Origin: Leishmania mexicana MHOM/GT/2001/U1103
Taxonomy: Eukaryota; Euglenozoa; Kinetoplastea; Trypanosomatida; Trypanosomatidae
Direction: 5' to 3'
DNA: 64,000 bases
NCBI RefSeq assembly: GCF_000234665.1
Contig: NC_018330.1
Span: 496,001-560,000 of the forward strand
In this document: in pieces, positions 31,451-41,197 of the stretch
Layout of the letters: each line of letters starts with the position of its first letter
How positions within the stretch are numbered: position 1 is the first letter of the stretch
Made by a program: the position numbers and the translations under genes
The notes under the pieces: generated by a model
What the model was told of the DNA's origin: nothing
Database searches by the model: none
The model's input: only the letters and a program-made list of their open reading frames with translations

Positions 31451-32656
31451 ATGGCAGCCGTTCCGCTGCATGCGGTTCAGACCCCCTCTAAGGTCCTCCT
31501 GCCGGGCTTTGTGAGGAAAGCGGTGCCGATCTTTTTTGTGGTGATGCATGGCTTCTTGGCCCACAGCGGCGCCATGAACTCTTTCGTTGTCATCCTGCGC
31601 AACGCCATCGACGCGCACAACCGCGCTGTGCTGGAATCAAACGACCAGACGTCGGTGACGCTGCCGTTCCACATCACCACGCTCGACGCGCGCAACCACG
31701 GTCTGTCGCCGCACACCTCAACACACAGCTCGGAGAACCTCGTGGAGGATCTCAGCCACTACCTGGAACACGACTTTCCACGCACAGTGTCTCGTGTCTC
31801 AGAGGCGTGGATGCGCGACAGCAGCGATCACAGCCACGGCGACGTGGGTTGTCCGCGCGTCGTAGCGATTGGCCATAGCATGGGCAGCATTACATGGACG
31901 CAATACCTCATGGACCGCTACCTCCCTTCTCTAGCGAACACCGGAAAAATTCAAAGGCCGGAATTATCGTCCACTACAGCGACATCGCCGTCGAACAATG
32001 TCTCCGCTTCTGCTCAACCGTCTCTTGACGTGAAAGGGCTCGTAAGTCTCGACTTACCGCCTATCGTGCGCTCAAACATGACGGCGAAGCTGACCGGTGA
32101 GCTCATCGGCATCATCGAGCATATGAAGGTTGTGAATCTGAGCGCAATCTCTGACCTCCGGAGTGGACACGAAGAGTTCTACCGCTGTGGCATGCACGAT
32201 ATCCGCGTGCGGGGACTGTGTACGACGAACTTGGCACTTCAACGCGACCCCAACGATCCCACGCGACGCGTTGCGAGTTGGAAGTGCAACGTGCCCGTGC
32301 TTGAGCACTCCATCCGCTCTGGGGAGCTTTTCCTACCTGACTCATACTACAAGCCAGCCGCAGGCGGAAAGGGCTCGGGTGGCACGCGTGATTCACAGGA
32401 ACAGAAGCAGAGGCGGCACCGGCTAGCGCTGGAGTATCCCACGGTTGGCACGGTTCCAGTGTTGTCGGTGCTCGGAGATGCCAGCCCAGTGGGAGGCGAC
32501 CTGCAGTATCAGCAGCTATGGGAGCGCTACGCCGTGGACCTCCGGCAGCACTCCATTCCGCATGCGACGCACACGGTGTACTTCGACAAGCCCCACGAGA
32601 CCGTGGAGCTTGTGAAGAACTTTTTGAAGGAAATTCATGTAGACCAGCCCCTGTGA
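31451..32656 (+). CDS. Alpha/beta hydrolase, ABHD11-like
   Basis: This is a serine hydrolase of the alpha/beta fold, 401 residues from the ATG at 31451. It shows the oxyanion-side motif MHGFLAHSGAMNSF near 32-45, the family-typical LDARNHGLSPH near 75-85, the nucleophile elbow GHSMG with Ser143, a candidate acid Asp343 in LGDASP, and His382 in DKPHETVELVKNFL. DARNHG-SPH followed by GHSMG is characteristic of ABHD11-type enzymes, which in animals are mitochondrial. The N terminus here is short and basic, so organellar targeting is possible but not clear. It is longer than ABHD11 (about 315), mainly through loop insertions after the nucleophile (about 165-195) and near 300-325. The substrate is unknown. 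A general lipase or esterase of the same fold is the alternative. Confidence 0.8.
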   Translation: MAAVPLHAVQTPSKVLLPGFVRKAVPIFFVVMHGFLAHSGAMNSFVVILRNAIDAHNRAVLESNDQTSVTLPFHITTLDARNHGLSPHTSTHSSENLVEDLSHYLEHDFPRTVSRVSEAWMRDSSDHSHGDVGCPRVVAIGHSMGSITWTQYLMDRYLPSLANTGKIQRPELSSTTATSPSNNVSASAQPSLDVKGLVSLDLPPIVRSNMTAKLTGELIGIIEHMKVVNLSAISDLRSGHEEFYRCGMHDIRVRGLCTTNLALQRDPNDPTRRVASWKCNVPVLEHSIRSGELFLPDSYYKPAAGGKGSGGTRDSQEQKQRRHRLALEYPTVGTVPVLSVLGDASPVGGDLQYQQLWERYAVDLRQHSIPHATHTVYFDKPHETVELVKNFLKEIHVDQPL

Positions 32657-33481
32657 GTGCGTGCATGCGTGCATGCGGAGACCGCAAAGGAACGTTTTAT
32701 GGGAACGTGTCGTCTCGCAGTAAAAGGCGAACCGAAAGCAAGCATGGCTGTTCCGTAGTATAAGCGCTAGAGCGAGAGGCGGTGGTGGTGGCGGCGGCAC
32801 GCCACAGAAACAAAGGAAGCCGAGGTGCCGTCATGCTATCCGCCTACGCCTAAGTGCTTCTCTGGGGAGGGGAGGGGGGTCTGCACTTTGACAGTGCGTG
32901 TTCCCGACCCCCTTCCCACGTTAGCTCTCTCCATCTCTGCTGTTCTGTAGTTGTGTTTGGGCTGGCGTGGCAACAATCACCTGCTCGTCTCCTCTGCCTG
33001 TGTGTGCGCACGCCTCTCTTTCTCTCGTGGTGTCACGCAACGCGCAGGTGCATGACCGTCTATGCACACATACATGGCACCTTTCTCTCTCCTTTCCGGT
33101 CCCCCTCTCTGACTTTTGTTTTCCCATTCGGTCTCTCTGGCTGCTCATGATCGACGGCATGTGGGCACACACGCATGCACAGTATCACCTTCAGAAAGTA
33201 GGCACACGATACACGCAGAAGCACATCAACATCCGTACACGAACACGCACCGACTCGACTCCCGCATCCGCTGCGTGTTATCTCTTGCGTCTGCCCTCGG
33301 CCTCTGTGTGTGTGTGTGTGTGTTGAGGGGGCGCATTCGCTCGCCACACGGTAGTTCTTAGCACCATAACCTTCACCCTTTCCCGCCTCACCTCCTTAAT
33401 TATTTCGCTCCCCCTCTCGTTTTGTAGAGGTTTGCCTCAGTAGCTACACACAGGAGGAGGGAGGGGCATCGATACAAAACT
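32657..33481. other. Intergenic spacer
   Basis: No gene is seen. It includes a GGTGGTGGCGGCGGC-type patch near 32781-32797, CT-rich stretches, a TG run near 33306-33322 and a final T/C tract with acceptor. Confidence 0.65.
33370..33427 (+). promoter_or_regulatory. Candidate trans-splice acceptor for the RRM gene
   Basis: A strong T/C tract ends with the AG at 33426-33427, 54 bases before the ATG at 33482. Confidence 0.65.
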
Positions 33482-34141
33482 ATGGACACAGCGACCACCA
33501 ATCTGAGCGCGCACGCGAAACCTTGGGCACCGAGTGGCCCGGGCCCGCAGCAGCCGCAGATGCAGCATTCTCGCAGTCACAGCAACCAGTATAGCCAGGA
33601 CAGCGGTGTGAGCAGCAGGCAGGGAGTCGGCATGCAGCGTGGCATGCGCGCGAGAGGGTGTGCGAACAATGGATCCGCCAGCAGCGTGATGCTGCCTGGG
33701 CAGCACCATCACGAGTATGGGACCCTGAACGGAATGCCGCACAGCATACAACAGCAGCAGCAGCCGAAACTGAGCTCAACGGCGGCAAAGCTCTTTGTAG
33801 GCCAGCTGCCGTTTGAGTGCACTGAGGAGCGGCTGCGCAACTTATTCAGCGCATACGGAAACGTTGAGCACATTCACATCTTGCGGGACAACAGCAACCG
33901 CAGTCGTGGTGCCGCCTTCATCACCCTCTCCACCGTGCAGGAAGCCGATACGGCTATCTTCACTCTGCACAACCGCTACCGCATGCTTACAAACCGCGCC
34001 ATTCAAGTCAGCTACGCCAAGAACAGCCCGAACATATCCCCCTTCGGCACCCACAGCGCGGTGGAGGTACATCAGTCGAATCCGACGAACCCGCTGCCGG
34101 ACGTCGCCGGCCTCGCCACGCAGGTGGCTCGCCTGTTCTGA
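33482..34141 (+). CDS. Single-RRM RNA-binding protein (219 aa)
   Basis: The protein has one RNA recognition motif at about 102-180. RNP2 is LFVGQL at 104-109 and RNP1 is RGAAFITL at 142-149, with the aromatic Phe residues of both motifs present. The 100-residue N terminus is Gln/Ser/Gly/His-rich with a short Gln run just before the RRM, and the C-terminal tail is short (about 35 residues). This plan, one RRM with a low-complexity Gln-rich arm, is common among the trypanosomatid RBP family. Those proteins bind mRNA 3' UTRs and set stability or translation, which matters in organisms lacking promoter-level control. The specific target and stage are unknown. Confidence 0.88.
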   Translation: MDTATTNLSAHAKPWAPSGPGPQQPQMQHSRSHSNQYSQDSGVSSRQGVGMQRGMRARGCANNGSASSVMLPGQHHHEYGTLNGMPHSIQQQQQPKLSSTAAKLFVGQLPFECTEERLRNLFSAYGNVEHIHILRDNSNRSRGAAFITLSTVQEADTAIFTLHNRYRMLTNRAIQVSYAKNSPNISPFGTHSAVEVHQSNPTNPLPDVAGLATQVARLF

Positions 34142-35966
34142 TGTGGTGGGTAGTAAAACGAAAACACCACTCGAACGACGAGAGAGAAGAGGGAAAACGC
34201 CAAGTCGAATAACGCCGCGTTCTCTGGATTTGTGTGTCTGTGTGTGTGTGTGGGTGTGCGGGTGCTTGATCCCCGCCTTGTCGACGAGGAGGGCCAGTAC
34301 GCGTGACATGGTAATCGCTCTCGCTCTCTCCCTGTCGCTCTTGTTAGCGCTCCCTTCCCTGTGCCATTATGCGGCCTCTTTGGCCGTCCACCACTTCCAC
34401 AGCACAGCCACGCGCACATACGCACACGCACCACGATGCAGCGACATATAACGCACGTAAGTAAGCTGCACACTGACGTGTGTGTGTGTGTCTGTCTGTG
34501 AGACGAAGGCGTTGCGAAAGGCAAAGTGGAATGAGAGAGGGAGAGGGAGAGGGGGTAGAGAAGGGGCAGAGGGAAGTGGCTCACACCCACACACACACAC
34601 ACACATACACAGACGCCGCCACAACCCCCCCCCACCCCTCTCTCTCTCCGGTGAACGACTTCTTCCCTGATGGAAGCGTGTCTTGCTACAAAGGAGTAAC
34701 TGGACAATGTGCGTGTCTTTGCTTCCGTTGTTGATGTCGCTTGCTTGCTTTGGTTGCGGGATGGGAAGTGTCCCCCCCCCCTTCTGTGTGTGTTCCCTGT
34801 CGGTGCCCCCATCCCCTCCCACCACCCCGTCCTTTCCCCATTTTGCTTCCCCTTGTTTGGTTGTTTGTGCACTGTTGCTCCACCCGGTCACCCATCCCCC
34901 TCCAGAACACAAAATAATAACGGAAATACCACACCGCACCTTGCCCGCACAGGAGGTCTGGAGACAGACGGAAACGCAGGGAGAACCGAAAGCCGCGGCG
35001 TGCGCGTAACAAGAGAGAAAGACTCGGAGCGTGTCGTTGCATCGTGGCATCGGTGTCGTGAGCGTGTAGGCTTGAAAACATCCTTGCTCGCCCTGTTGGC
35101 GTGCAGAGTCCAGCGCCTTCTTACTTTTCCCTTCTTTGTCTTTGAGAATGGCGCCCGCATCGGGTAGACATGCGTGTCGCGCCACAGGTCTGTCTCTCTG
35201 TTTTCCGTCTATCGATGCCGAGATGCAAGTGCACGCATGCATACGCGAAGCTCTGTACATGTCTCTCTCTCTCCGAATGCCCCCCCCACCTCCTCCCTCA
35301 GCTTCCAAGCACTCATGTTTTTCGCCCCATCCACTCCCTCTCTGTCCCCGCCACCCCACCCCACCCCTTCTTTCGGACCCCTTTCAATGCAATTCTCTAC
35401 CTTTCTTCGGTGTCCTTCTCTACGCGCGAGCGACACCAAAACACCTTTCCAGCCACAATATCACTGAGCCGTCGCCAACGATCATTGCATCATTGTTACT
35501 GGCTGAAACAACTACAGTAGCAGCCGCAGCAGCAGCAACAACTGGTGCTTGTGAAGCACGGGGCGACCATCAGCAGGCAGAGGGAGGGAGGGTCCGGTGA
35601 CAGACGAACAACAGCTGAAGCTGTTCCGTACGGCACCGGTGGATTCAGCCTTTTACTGCTTCTCGCTTTATTATTATCACTATTAGCAGAAGGCGCTCCT
35701 CTCCTTTCCTCTCCCCATCTACGGGGCTACGACTCGAAGAGCCATCATACCCAGCCGTTCACCCACTGCAGCACGCACACACAGACACACACACCGAGAG
35801 AGGGGGAGGGGGGCTTCAGATAGGCACACGTTCAGAAACTTTCTCTCTCTCCCGCACTTCATTATCGCTCGCACAACCTTGCGCACGCGTGTTGGTTGTG
35901 TTCCCGCTTTGTTTCCTCATCAGGGGGGAAGGGGTTTTCGCGCCCTTTGTTGTGTTTCCCTAACGT
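34142..35966. other. Intergenic spacer
   Basis: No supported gene. Contents are TG/CA runs (34233-34251, 34588-34608), C-rich runs near 34626-34633 and 34776-34783, CAG-rich sequence near 35519-35540 and a T/C tract before the next gene. Frames near 35136-35600 are low complexity. Confidence 0.65.
35901..35923 (+). promoter_or_regulatory. Candidate trans-splice acceptor for the PGES2-like gene
   Basis: A T/C tract ends with the AG at 35922-35923, 44 bases before the ATG at 35967. Confidence 0.6.
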
Positions 35967-37160
35967 ATGCGATTCCTGGCAAAGGCGGCCACCACCTCTG
36001 CCGTCACGCTCGGCGTAGGGGCGGCGGCTTTTATGTGCTATCAGCGCGCCAGAAACCCAGACGCAGCAGCGGGGACGAGTGAGGCGACGAAGGAGCTCTC
36101 GGCGAAGGAGTTCAATGGACTGCAGAACGCAACGCGGCTGAAGGAGGCTCTGGCACCGTCACACCTGCCGTGGACCTTCCATGCACAAAAGGACCGGTAC
36201 ACGAACCTTCGCGAGCTGACAACGCAGGCTTCGCAGGAGACTGCGGCCGCGCAGCCGCCTGGGCGGCGAGCTTACACAGCCTCCTCGTCAGATATGAAGC
36301 TCATCTTCTACCGCCTCCTCGGCTGTCCGTACTGTGCCAAGGTGGAGGCTGTACTGCAGTACCACGACGTCCCATATGAAGAGGTGCACGTTGATCCGCT
36401 GAGCGGTAAAGGACTGCCAGACCGTCGGTATCAGCTTGCTCCGCAGCTGTACTTGGCCCCTTTGGCAAAGCGCAACAGCGGCGGCGCCGAGGCAGCAGCC
36501 ATAGATAGCAATGGCGTGTATTTGGTGGACTCCGCGGAGATTGTGTCTCAGCTTTCCGGGCCGCTGAAGTACGCGGCGGATATTGCCAATCCGCACATCA
36601 GCGCAACCCGGGACTGGATCACGAACCACTTCCACGGCGCCTCCTTTGCCATCACGAACAACTCCTTCCGCGATGCCTACGACACGTACACGTATGTGAC
36701 ACCGAGCAGCTACCAGAACTTCTTCTACCGCGTCGCTGGCAGCGCCGCACTATCGGTGCTCTCGCGCTACAAGATCCAGCCGAAGCTTATTGCAAAGATG
36801 GAGTGCGCTGACGGCCCGGACGCCGCCGCACCGACAGGGGCCCCGGCGAGCACGGACTCGAATGGACTGTGGATGCTGTCGGAGGCGTCGCGCAAGGCAC
36901 TCGCGGCGACGGTGCGCTTCGGTGCAGCGGAGGAGTGGCTGCGGGCTGAGCTGCAAACGTTTCTGCAGCGCCGCCAACATGGCAAGGTGTTTCACGGTGG
37001 CAGCAGCCCCGACCTGGCAGACGTGGAGATGTACGGGGTGACGCGAGTGGTAGACCAGCACCCACGGCTCGGTACTGTGGTGCGCGAGGGCGCCTTTGGC
37101 GAGTGGCAGACCGCAATGCGGGAGAAACTGAAAGCGAATACAGGATCGGTGTACGCCTGA
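35967..37160 (+). CDS. Membrane-associated prostaglandin E synthase 2-like protein
   Basis: A thioredoxin/GST-fold protein of 397 residues. The N terminus (1-26) combines a basic start with a hydrophobic stretch (TSAVTLGVGAAAFMCY), either a mitochondrial presequence or a membrane anchor. A glutaredoxin-like domain begins near residue 110 with FYRLLGCPYC, where C120 and C123 form the CxxC also found in mammalian mPGES-2 (C-P-F-C). It is followed by KVEAVLQYHDVPYEEVHVDPL, which matches the family's second strand and helix. The C-terminal half is helical and GST-like (ADVEMYGVTRVVDQHPRLGTVV near 350-372). Length fits mammalian mPGES-2 (377). Mammalian proteins bind glutathione and heme, and their physiological isomerase role is debated, so prostaglandin synthesis here is only a family label. 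Confidence 0.85.
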   Translation: MRFLAKAATTSAVTLGVGAAAFMCYQRARNPDAAAGTSEATKELSAKEFNGLQNATRLKEALAPSHLPWTFHAQKDRYTNLRELTTQASQETAAAQPPGRRAYTASSSDMKLIFYRLLGCPYCAKVEAVLQYHDVPYEEVHVDPLSGKGLPDRRYQLAPQLYLAPLAKRNSGGAEAAAIDSNGVYLVDSAEIVSQLSGPLKYAADIANPHISATRDWITNHFHGASFAITNNSFRDAYDTYTYVTPSSYQNFFYRVAGSAALSVLSRYKIQPKLIAKMECADGPDAAAPTGAPASTDSNGLWMLSEASRKALAATVRFGAAEEWLRAELQTFLQRRQHGKVFHGGSSPDLADVEMYGVTRVVDQHPRLGTVVREGAFGEWQTAMREKLKANTGSVYA

Positions 37161-38244
37161 GGTGAAGCAGAGGTTATGTGTGTCTGCGTGCGTGGGTGTT
37201 TGCGCTACTGAGCTGTTTTCTTTGCGTAGAGGACTCGTGACGGGAGAGGCATGCCCTCGCCCCTTGTCTCGCTTTCACAACGCACACCAGGACGTTCGCA
37301 CTGTCTCTGACACGCAGAGCATCCCCACTCTCCTCTGCCTCTTCCTCTTTACCTGTATGTTACGTCACACGCACACATACATTCGTCACAAAGATCTCCG
37401 TTTTGTTTTGGTTTTCGTTTGCGCATCTTGTGTGGCTGACTGTCACACATGATGGCACTGACGCAGTCACCACCACACACCACTTTCTCGACCCACCACC
37501 GTGCGCGTTCTGCACCCGCCTGTCCTCTCGCGCTCTCTTTTCTTTTGTTTTTGTTACAGTGGACACTGCCACTGCGCGTACGGTAGCCAAACCCCGCTAG
37601 CCCGGGCGTCTCTGCGCTTACATTCGTTTGCGTGCGCGCTAAGAAGGTCGAGAAAGAGGAAGGCACCCCTAACTGTTTGATACACACACACGCGCGGATG
37701 CACATTGTCCTGTTCTTGGTCGCTGTGTTGACCCGTTCATGAGCGACCACGTGTAGAGTGTGGTGTGTGCCTTTGTGCAGTGCACCTCCTCTTCCCCCCC
37801 TCCCCCTCTGGTTTCATGACGCCCTGGACCCCTCTCCTCCCTCCCTTTGGTCAGCCGCGCCCAGTGGGCTTCAGTGCTCCCAACAGACATGGAACATGGA
37901 AAGGAGGTGCGTGTAGCAGGTCTTTTGTGAGCCCTCGTGTCCCCTCCCTCCCCCACCCACCCACCCCCCTCGGACGCGTCCACTCCCTCTGCGCCCCCTC
38001 CACCACCTCCCCCCCCCCCTCCTCTTTTCCTTCCTTCTCTTTGCGTGTTTGCTTGCCTGTTTTTCCTTGGGTGATGGCGGTGGCGGTGGTGACTCTCCTC
38101 GGAAGTGCCCTTCACACCCCACCTCCTTTTAGCCCTTCTGCTCGCCTCCACCCATACACACACACACACATATATATATATACGTATACGCGTATCGTTC
38201 AGCGCATACCCACCATACGCGTACAACACACACACAGTCCTCCA
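37161..38244. other. Intergenic spacer
   Basis: No gene is supported. C/CT-rich tracts (37790-37850, 37935-38060) dominate, with a CA/TA run at 38155-38182. The frame of the next gene is open from 37765, but that stretch is low-complexity leader. Confidence 0.65.
38107..38132 (+). promoter_or_regulatory. Candidate trans-splice acceptor for trifunctional enzyme alpha
   Basis: The C/T-rich sequence ends with the AG at 38131-38132, 113 bases before the ATG at 38245. This supports the mitochondrial-presequence start over upstream ATGs. Confidence 0.5.
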
Positions 38245-40689
38245 ATGCGTCGCTTTCTTGTGCCCCGCTCCCTCCCGAGCGTCATCCTCACCCGCCGTGC
38301 TCCAGCGGGTACGCAGGCAAGCCCTGCGACTGCCGCCAGCTCTGCTGCCGCTACCGCCGCCGCTGCTGGTGCCCCTGCGGCTGCCAAGCCGACGGTAGCC
38401 GCCTACGACTTTCCCAAGGATGTGCTGCGCAATCGTTTGTGGCAGACGCACCAGGCAGGGAGACACGTTACCGTGTACGTCGACTCGGGCCGCATTGCAT
38501 GGATCGTCATGAACCGCGCCGAGTCGAGCGCCAACGCGTTGGGCGAGGAGTTTGTGAAGAACATGAATGCAGCACTGGACATTGTGGAGTCTCTCGTCGA
38601 GAAGGGTGAAGCCCAATTCGCCATCCTGGCGAGTGCCAAGTCGACGTTCTGCGTCGGTGCTGACATTGATCAGATGTACACCGTGACGGACCCAGCAGTG
38701 GCGGTGCAGGTGCCGACCGTTGGGCACCAGCTCTTCAATCGCATTGAGCAGGAGAAGTTCCCCATTGTCGCTGCTATCAACGGCCTCGCCCTCGGCGGTG
38801 GCTTTGAGATGTCGCTCGCGTGCCATCAGCGGCTAATGGCCTCCACTGCGAAGGTGGGCTTTCCGGAGTGTATGCTTGGTCTTCTGCCGGGCGGCGGTGG
38901 CACGGTGCGGACGCAGCGGTTGTGCGGGCTTACCAAGACGGTGCAGTGGATCATGACCTCGAAGCAGATCAAGCCTCAGGAAGCCAAGTCGGCTGGCGCG
39001 TGTGACGCTATCATCTCCGCCGACGACCGGTGGAATGGCGAGCACCGCTTCTACGAGGGCGTGCGCAAGTGGGCTGGGCAGTACCTGTCCGACAAGCCCG
39101 CTCGCTTATCGAAGCGGAAGAACATTTCGCTGATGGATCAGGTGCTCGAGCGCACAACCTTCGGCCGCCGCAAGATCGCGGACGAGACCATCAAGATGCT
39201 GAACAAGAAGACAAAGGGCAAATACATTGCGCAGTACAAGGCGCTGGAGTGCATCATGTATTCCGCCACGCACAGCAACCAGCAGGGCTTTGACAAGGAG
39301 TGCCGCGGCTTCGCTGAGCTGCTGTGCAGCCCAGAGGCGAAGAACCAGATGTCCCTGTACTTTCTGCAAGAAGGCATGAAGAAGAGCGCGGACAAGACGG
39401 GCGTGCCCAAGGATAAGGTGATGCCCGTGAACCGCGTTGGTGTGATTGGCGCTGGCGTCATGGGCTCCGGCATTGCGCACTACTTCGCCAAGAACAATAT
39501 CCCGGTGGCAGTGAAGGACTTGAAAGAGGAGTCCGTGAAGCGGGGCATCACCAACGTCCGTGCCGAGTTTGAGCGGGCCGTGCGCCGCAAGCGCATGGTA
39601 ACGGCAGAGCTGGACCGGAAGATGGCCCTCGTGACGGGCGGCACCACCAACGAAGTGCTTCGCGACGCGGACGTTATTGTCGAGGCCGCCGTGGAGGTGA
39701 TGGACATCAAGAAGAAGGTGATTCAGCAGCTGGAGCAGGACGGCGTCCTCCACTCCAAGAGCCTCTTCGCCACGAACACGTCCTCGCTGAGCTTGACCGA
39801 GATGCAGACGATGGCCAAGTGTCCGCACAACATCGTCGGCATGCACTTCTTCAACCCTGTATCGAAGATGCCGCTGGTGGAGGTCATCAAGGGCAAGAGT
39901 ACTTCGTCCGAGGCCGCGGCCGCCATCTTCAACCTCGCCCTCAAGACGGGCAAGATCCCAATCATCGTGAACGATGGCCCGGGATTTCTGGTGAACCGCA
40001 TCCTCGGTGTATACATGGCAGAGGCCGGGCGGCTGGCGGTGGACGAGCGGTGCCACCCAGCGTGTGTGGATGAGGCTATTCTGGCCTTTGGCATGCCAAT
40101 GGGGCCCTTCCGCCTCTTGGATGAGGTTGGCCTCGACGTCGCCTGTCACGTGGGGCCGGTACTGACCAACGGCCTGAAGAGCGACCGCTTCAGCGTCAGC
40201 ACGGCCATCTCCCAGATGGTCAAAGACGGCTACCTTGGCCGCAAGAACAACAAGGGCTTCTACACCTACACGGCGGAAGGGAAGGACGCGGGGCTGAACG
40301 ATGGGCTCCTGCAAAAGTATCTCGGCAAGGAGCTGAGCGCCTCCGTCTCAAAGACGGAGATCGTGGACCGCTGCGTCTTGCTCATGGTGAACGAAGCAAC
40401 CCGCATCCTCGATGAGGGGATCGCGATGTCACCCGAGGATGTTGACACGGGGATGGTGTGGGGCACCGGCTTTCCGCCGTTCCGTGGCGGGTTGCTGCAG
40501 TACGCCGACCACCGTGGCATCGCCAACGTTGTTGCGGCGCTGGAGCAACTGCAGCGGAAGACGAAGAAAGACTACTTTGCCCCCACTGAGACACTGAAGA
40601 AGATGGCCATCGATGGCAACCGCTTCTTCTCGACTCGCCCGTACGTGCCGTACCAGGAGCGCCACGGATACCCTAAGGTGACGTACTAG
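38245..40689 (+). CDS. Mitochondrial trifunctional enzyme alpha subunit (enoyl-CoA hydratase / 3-hydroxyacyl-CoA dehydrogenase)
   Basis: This bifunctional fatty acid beta-oxidation enzyme hydrates 2-enoyl-CoA and oxidises the 3-hydroxyacyl-CoA with NAD+. The 814-residue product begins MRRFLVPRSLPSVILTRR followed by an Ala/Thr-rich stretch, a classic mitochondrial presequence. The hydratase domain (about 70-330) has the oxyanion motif NGLALGGGFE and both catalytic glutamates, E188 and E208. They are 20 apart, as E119/E139 in bacterial FadB. The dehydrogenase domain starts at about 395 with the NAD motif GAGVMG (G402, G404, G407) and carries the signature MHFFNPVSKMPLVEV with catalytic H534. 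The tail continues to about 814, close to human HADHA (763) plus targeting sequence. There is no peroxisomal or glycosomal C-terminal signal (ends PKVTY). The thiolase-bearing beta subunit is not in this window. Confidence 0.95.
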   Translation: MRRFLVPRSLPSVILTRRAPAGTQASPATAASSAAATAAAAGAPAAAKPTVAAYDFPKDVLRNRLWQTHQAGRHVTVYVDSGRIAWIVMNRAESSANALGEEFVKNMNAALDIVESLVEKGEAQFAILASAKSTFCVGADIDQMYTVTDPAVAVQVPTVGHQLFNRIEQEKFPIVAAINGLALGGGFEMSLACHQRLMASTAKVGFPECMLGLLPGGGGTVRTQRLCGLTKTVQWIMTSKQIKPQEAKSAGACDAIISADDRWNGEHRFYEGVRKWAGQYLSDKPARLSKRKNISLMDQVLERTTFGRRKIADETIKMLNKKTKGKYIAQYKALECIMYSATHSNQQGFDKECRGFAELLCSPEAKNQMSLYFLQEGMKKSADKTGVPKDKVMPVNRVGVIGAGVMGSGIAHYFAKNNIPVAVKDLKEESVKRGITNVRAEFERAVRRKRMVTAELDRKMALVTGGTTNEVLRDADVIVEAAVEVMDIKKKVIQQLEQDGVLHSKSLFATNTSSLSLTEMQTMAKCPHNIVGMHFFNPVSKMPLVEVIKGKSTSSEAAAAIFNLALKTGKIPIIVNDGPGFLVNRILGVYMAEAGRLAVDERCHPACVDEAILAFGMPMGPFRLLDEVGLDVACHVGPVLTNGLKSDRFSVSTAISQMVKDGYLGRKNNKGFYTYTAEGKDAGLNDGLLQKYLGKELSASVSKTEIVDRCVLLMVNEATRILDEGIAMSPEDVDTGMVWGTGFPPFRGGLLQYADHRGIANVVAALEQLQRKTKKDYFAPTETLKKMAIDGNRFFSTRPYVPYQERHGYPKVTY

Positions 40690-41167
40690 ACGCCGTTCAA
40701 CCATCAAGGGAGGAGGGTTCACAAGCAGAGAGTGCGCTCATGGCGCGCGCTTAGGCTTTCCTTTTGAACATGGTGCCACATGCCCGTGCCTTCTCTCCCG
40801 TCCCCCCGTCCCCCGGTCCCCCTCCCCCGCCCCTCGCCCCAGGAAGAGGTCCCATTGCCGCTCACGTAGGAGAGAGCGGAACAGAAAAAAAAAGATCCCA
40901 AGCACCTTCATGTGTCTGTGCGTGCGTGTGTATGCGAACGTGCTCATGTTGGGTGTGCCGATATCCTTTCCTCGTCTCGTCTGCTTTCTCTCCCTTCCGG
41001 GGAGCTCTCGTTGACCGCCTAGACCATGAGGCTGGGGATGACGGACGATGTGTTGCTCAGGATACGCAACACGGCAAAAAAAAAATGAAATCATAACGAA
41101 AAGGGCGACGGGCGAAGAGACGCACACGCGTAGCGCTGATGAAGGGACCTGCTTTGTGTGCTTTCTT

Positions 41168-41197
41168 TATATATATATATATATGTGTGTGTGTGTT
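41168..41197. repeat. (TA)n-(TG)n compound microsatellite
   Basis: A TA run is followed directly by a TG run in the spacer after the trifunctional enzyme gene. It has the same architecture as the tract at 678-725. Confidence 0.9.

Noticed and set aside
39106..40314. 402-codon open frame on the minus strand
   Set aside because: It lies exactly opposite the trifunctional enzyme alpha gene and is His/Leu-rich in the way mirror frames of GC-rich genes are. It has no domain and no splice signals on that strand.
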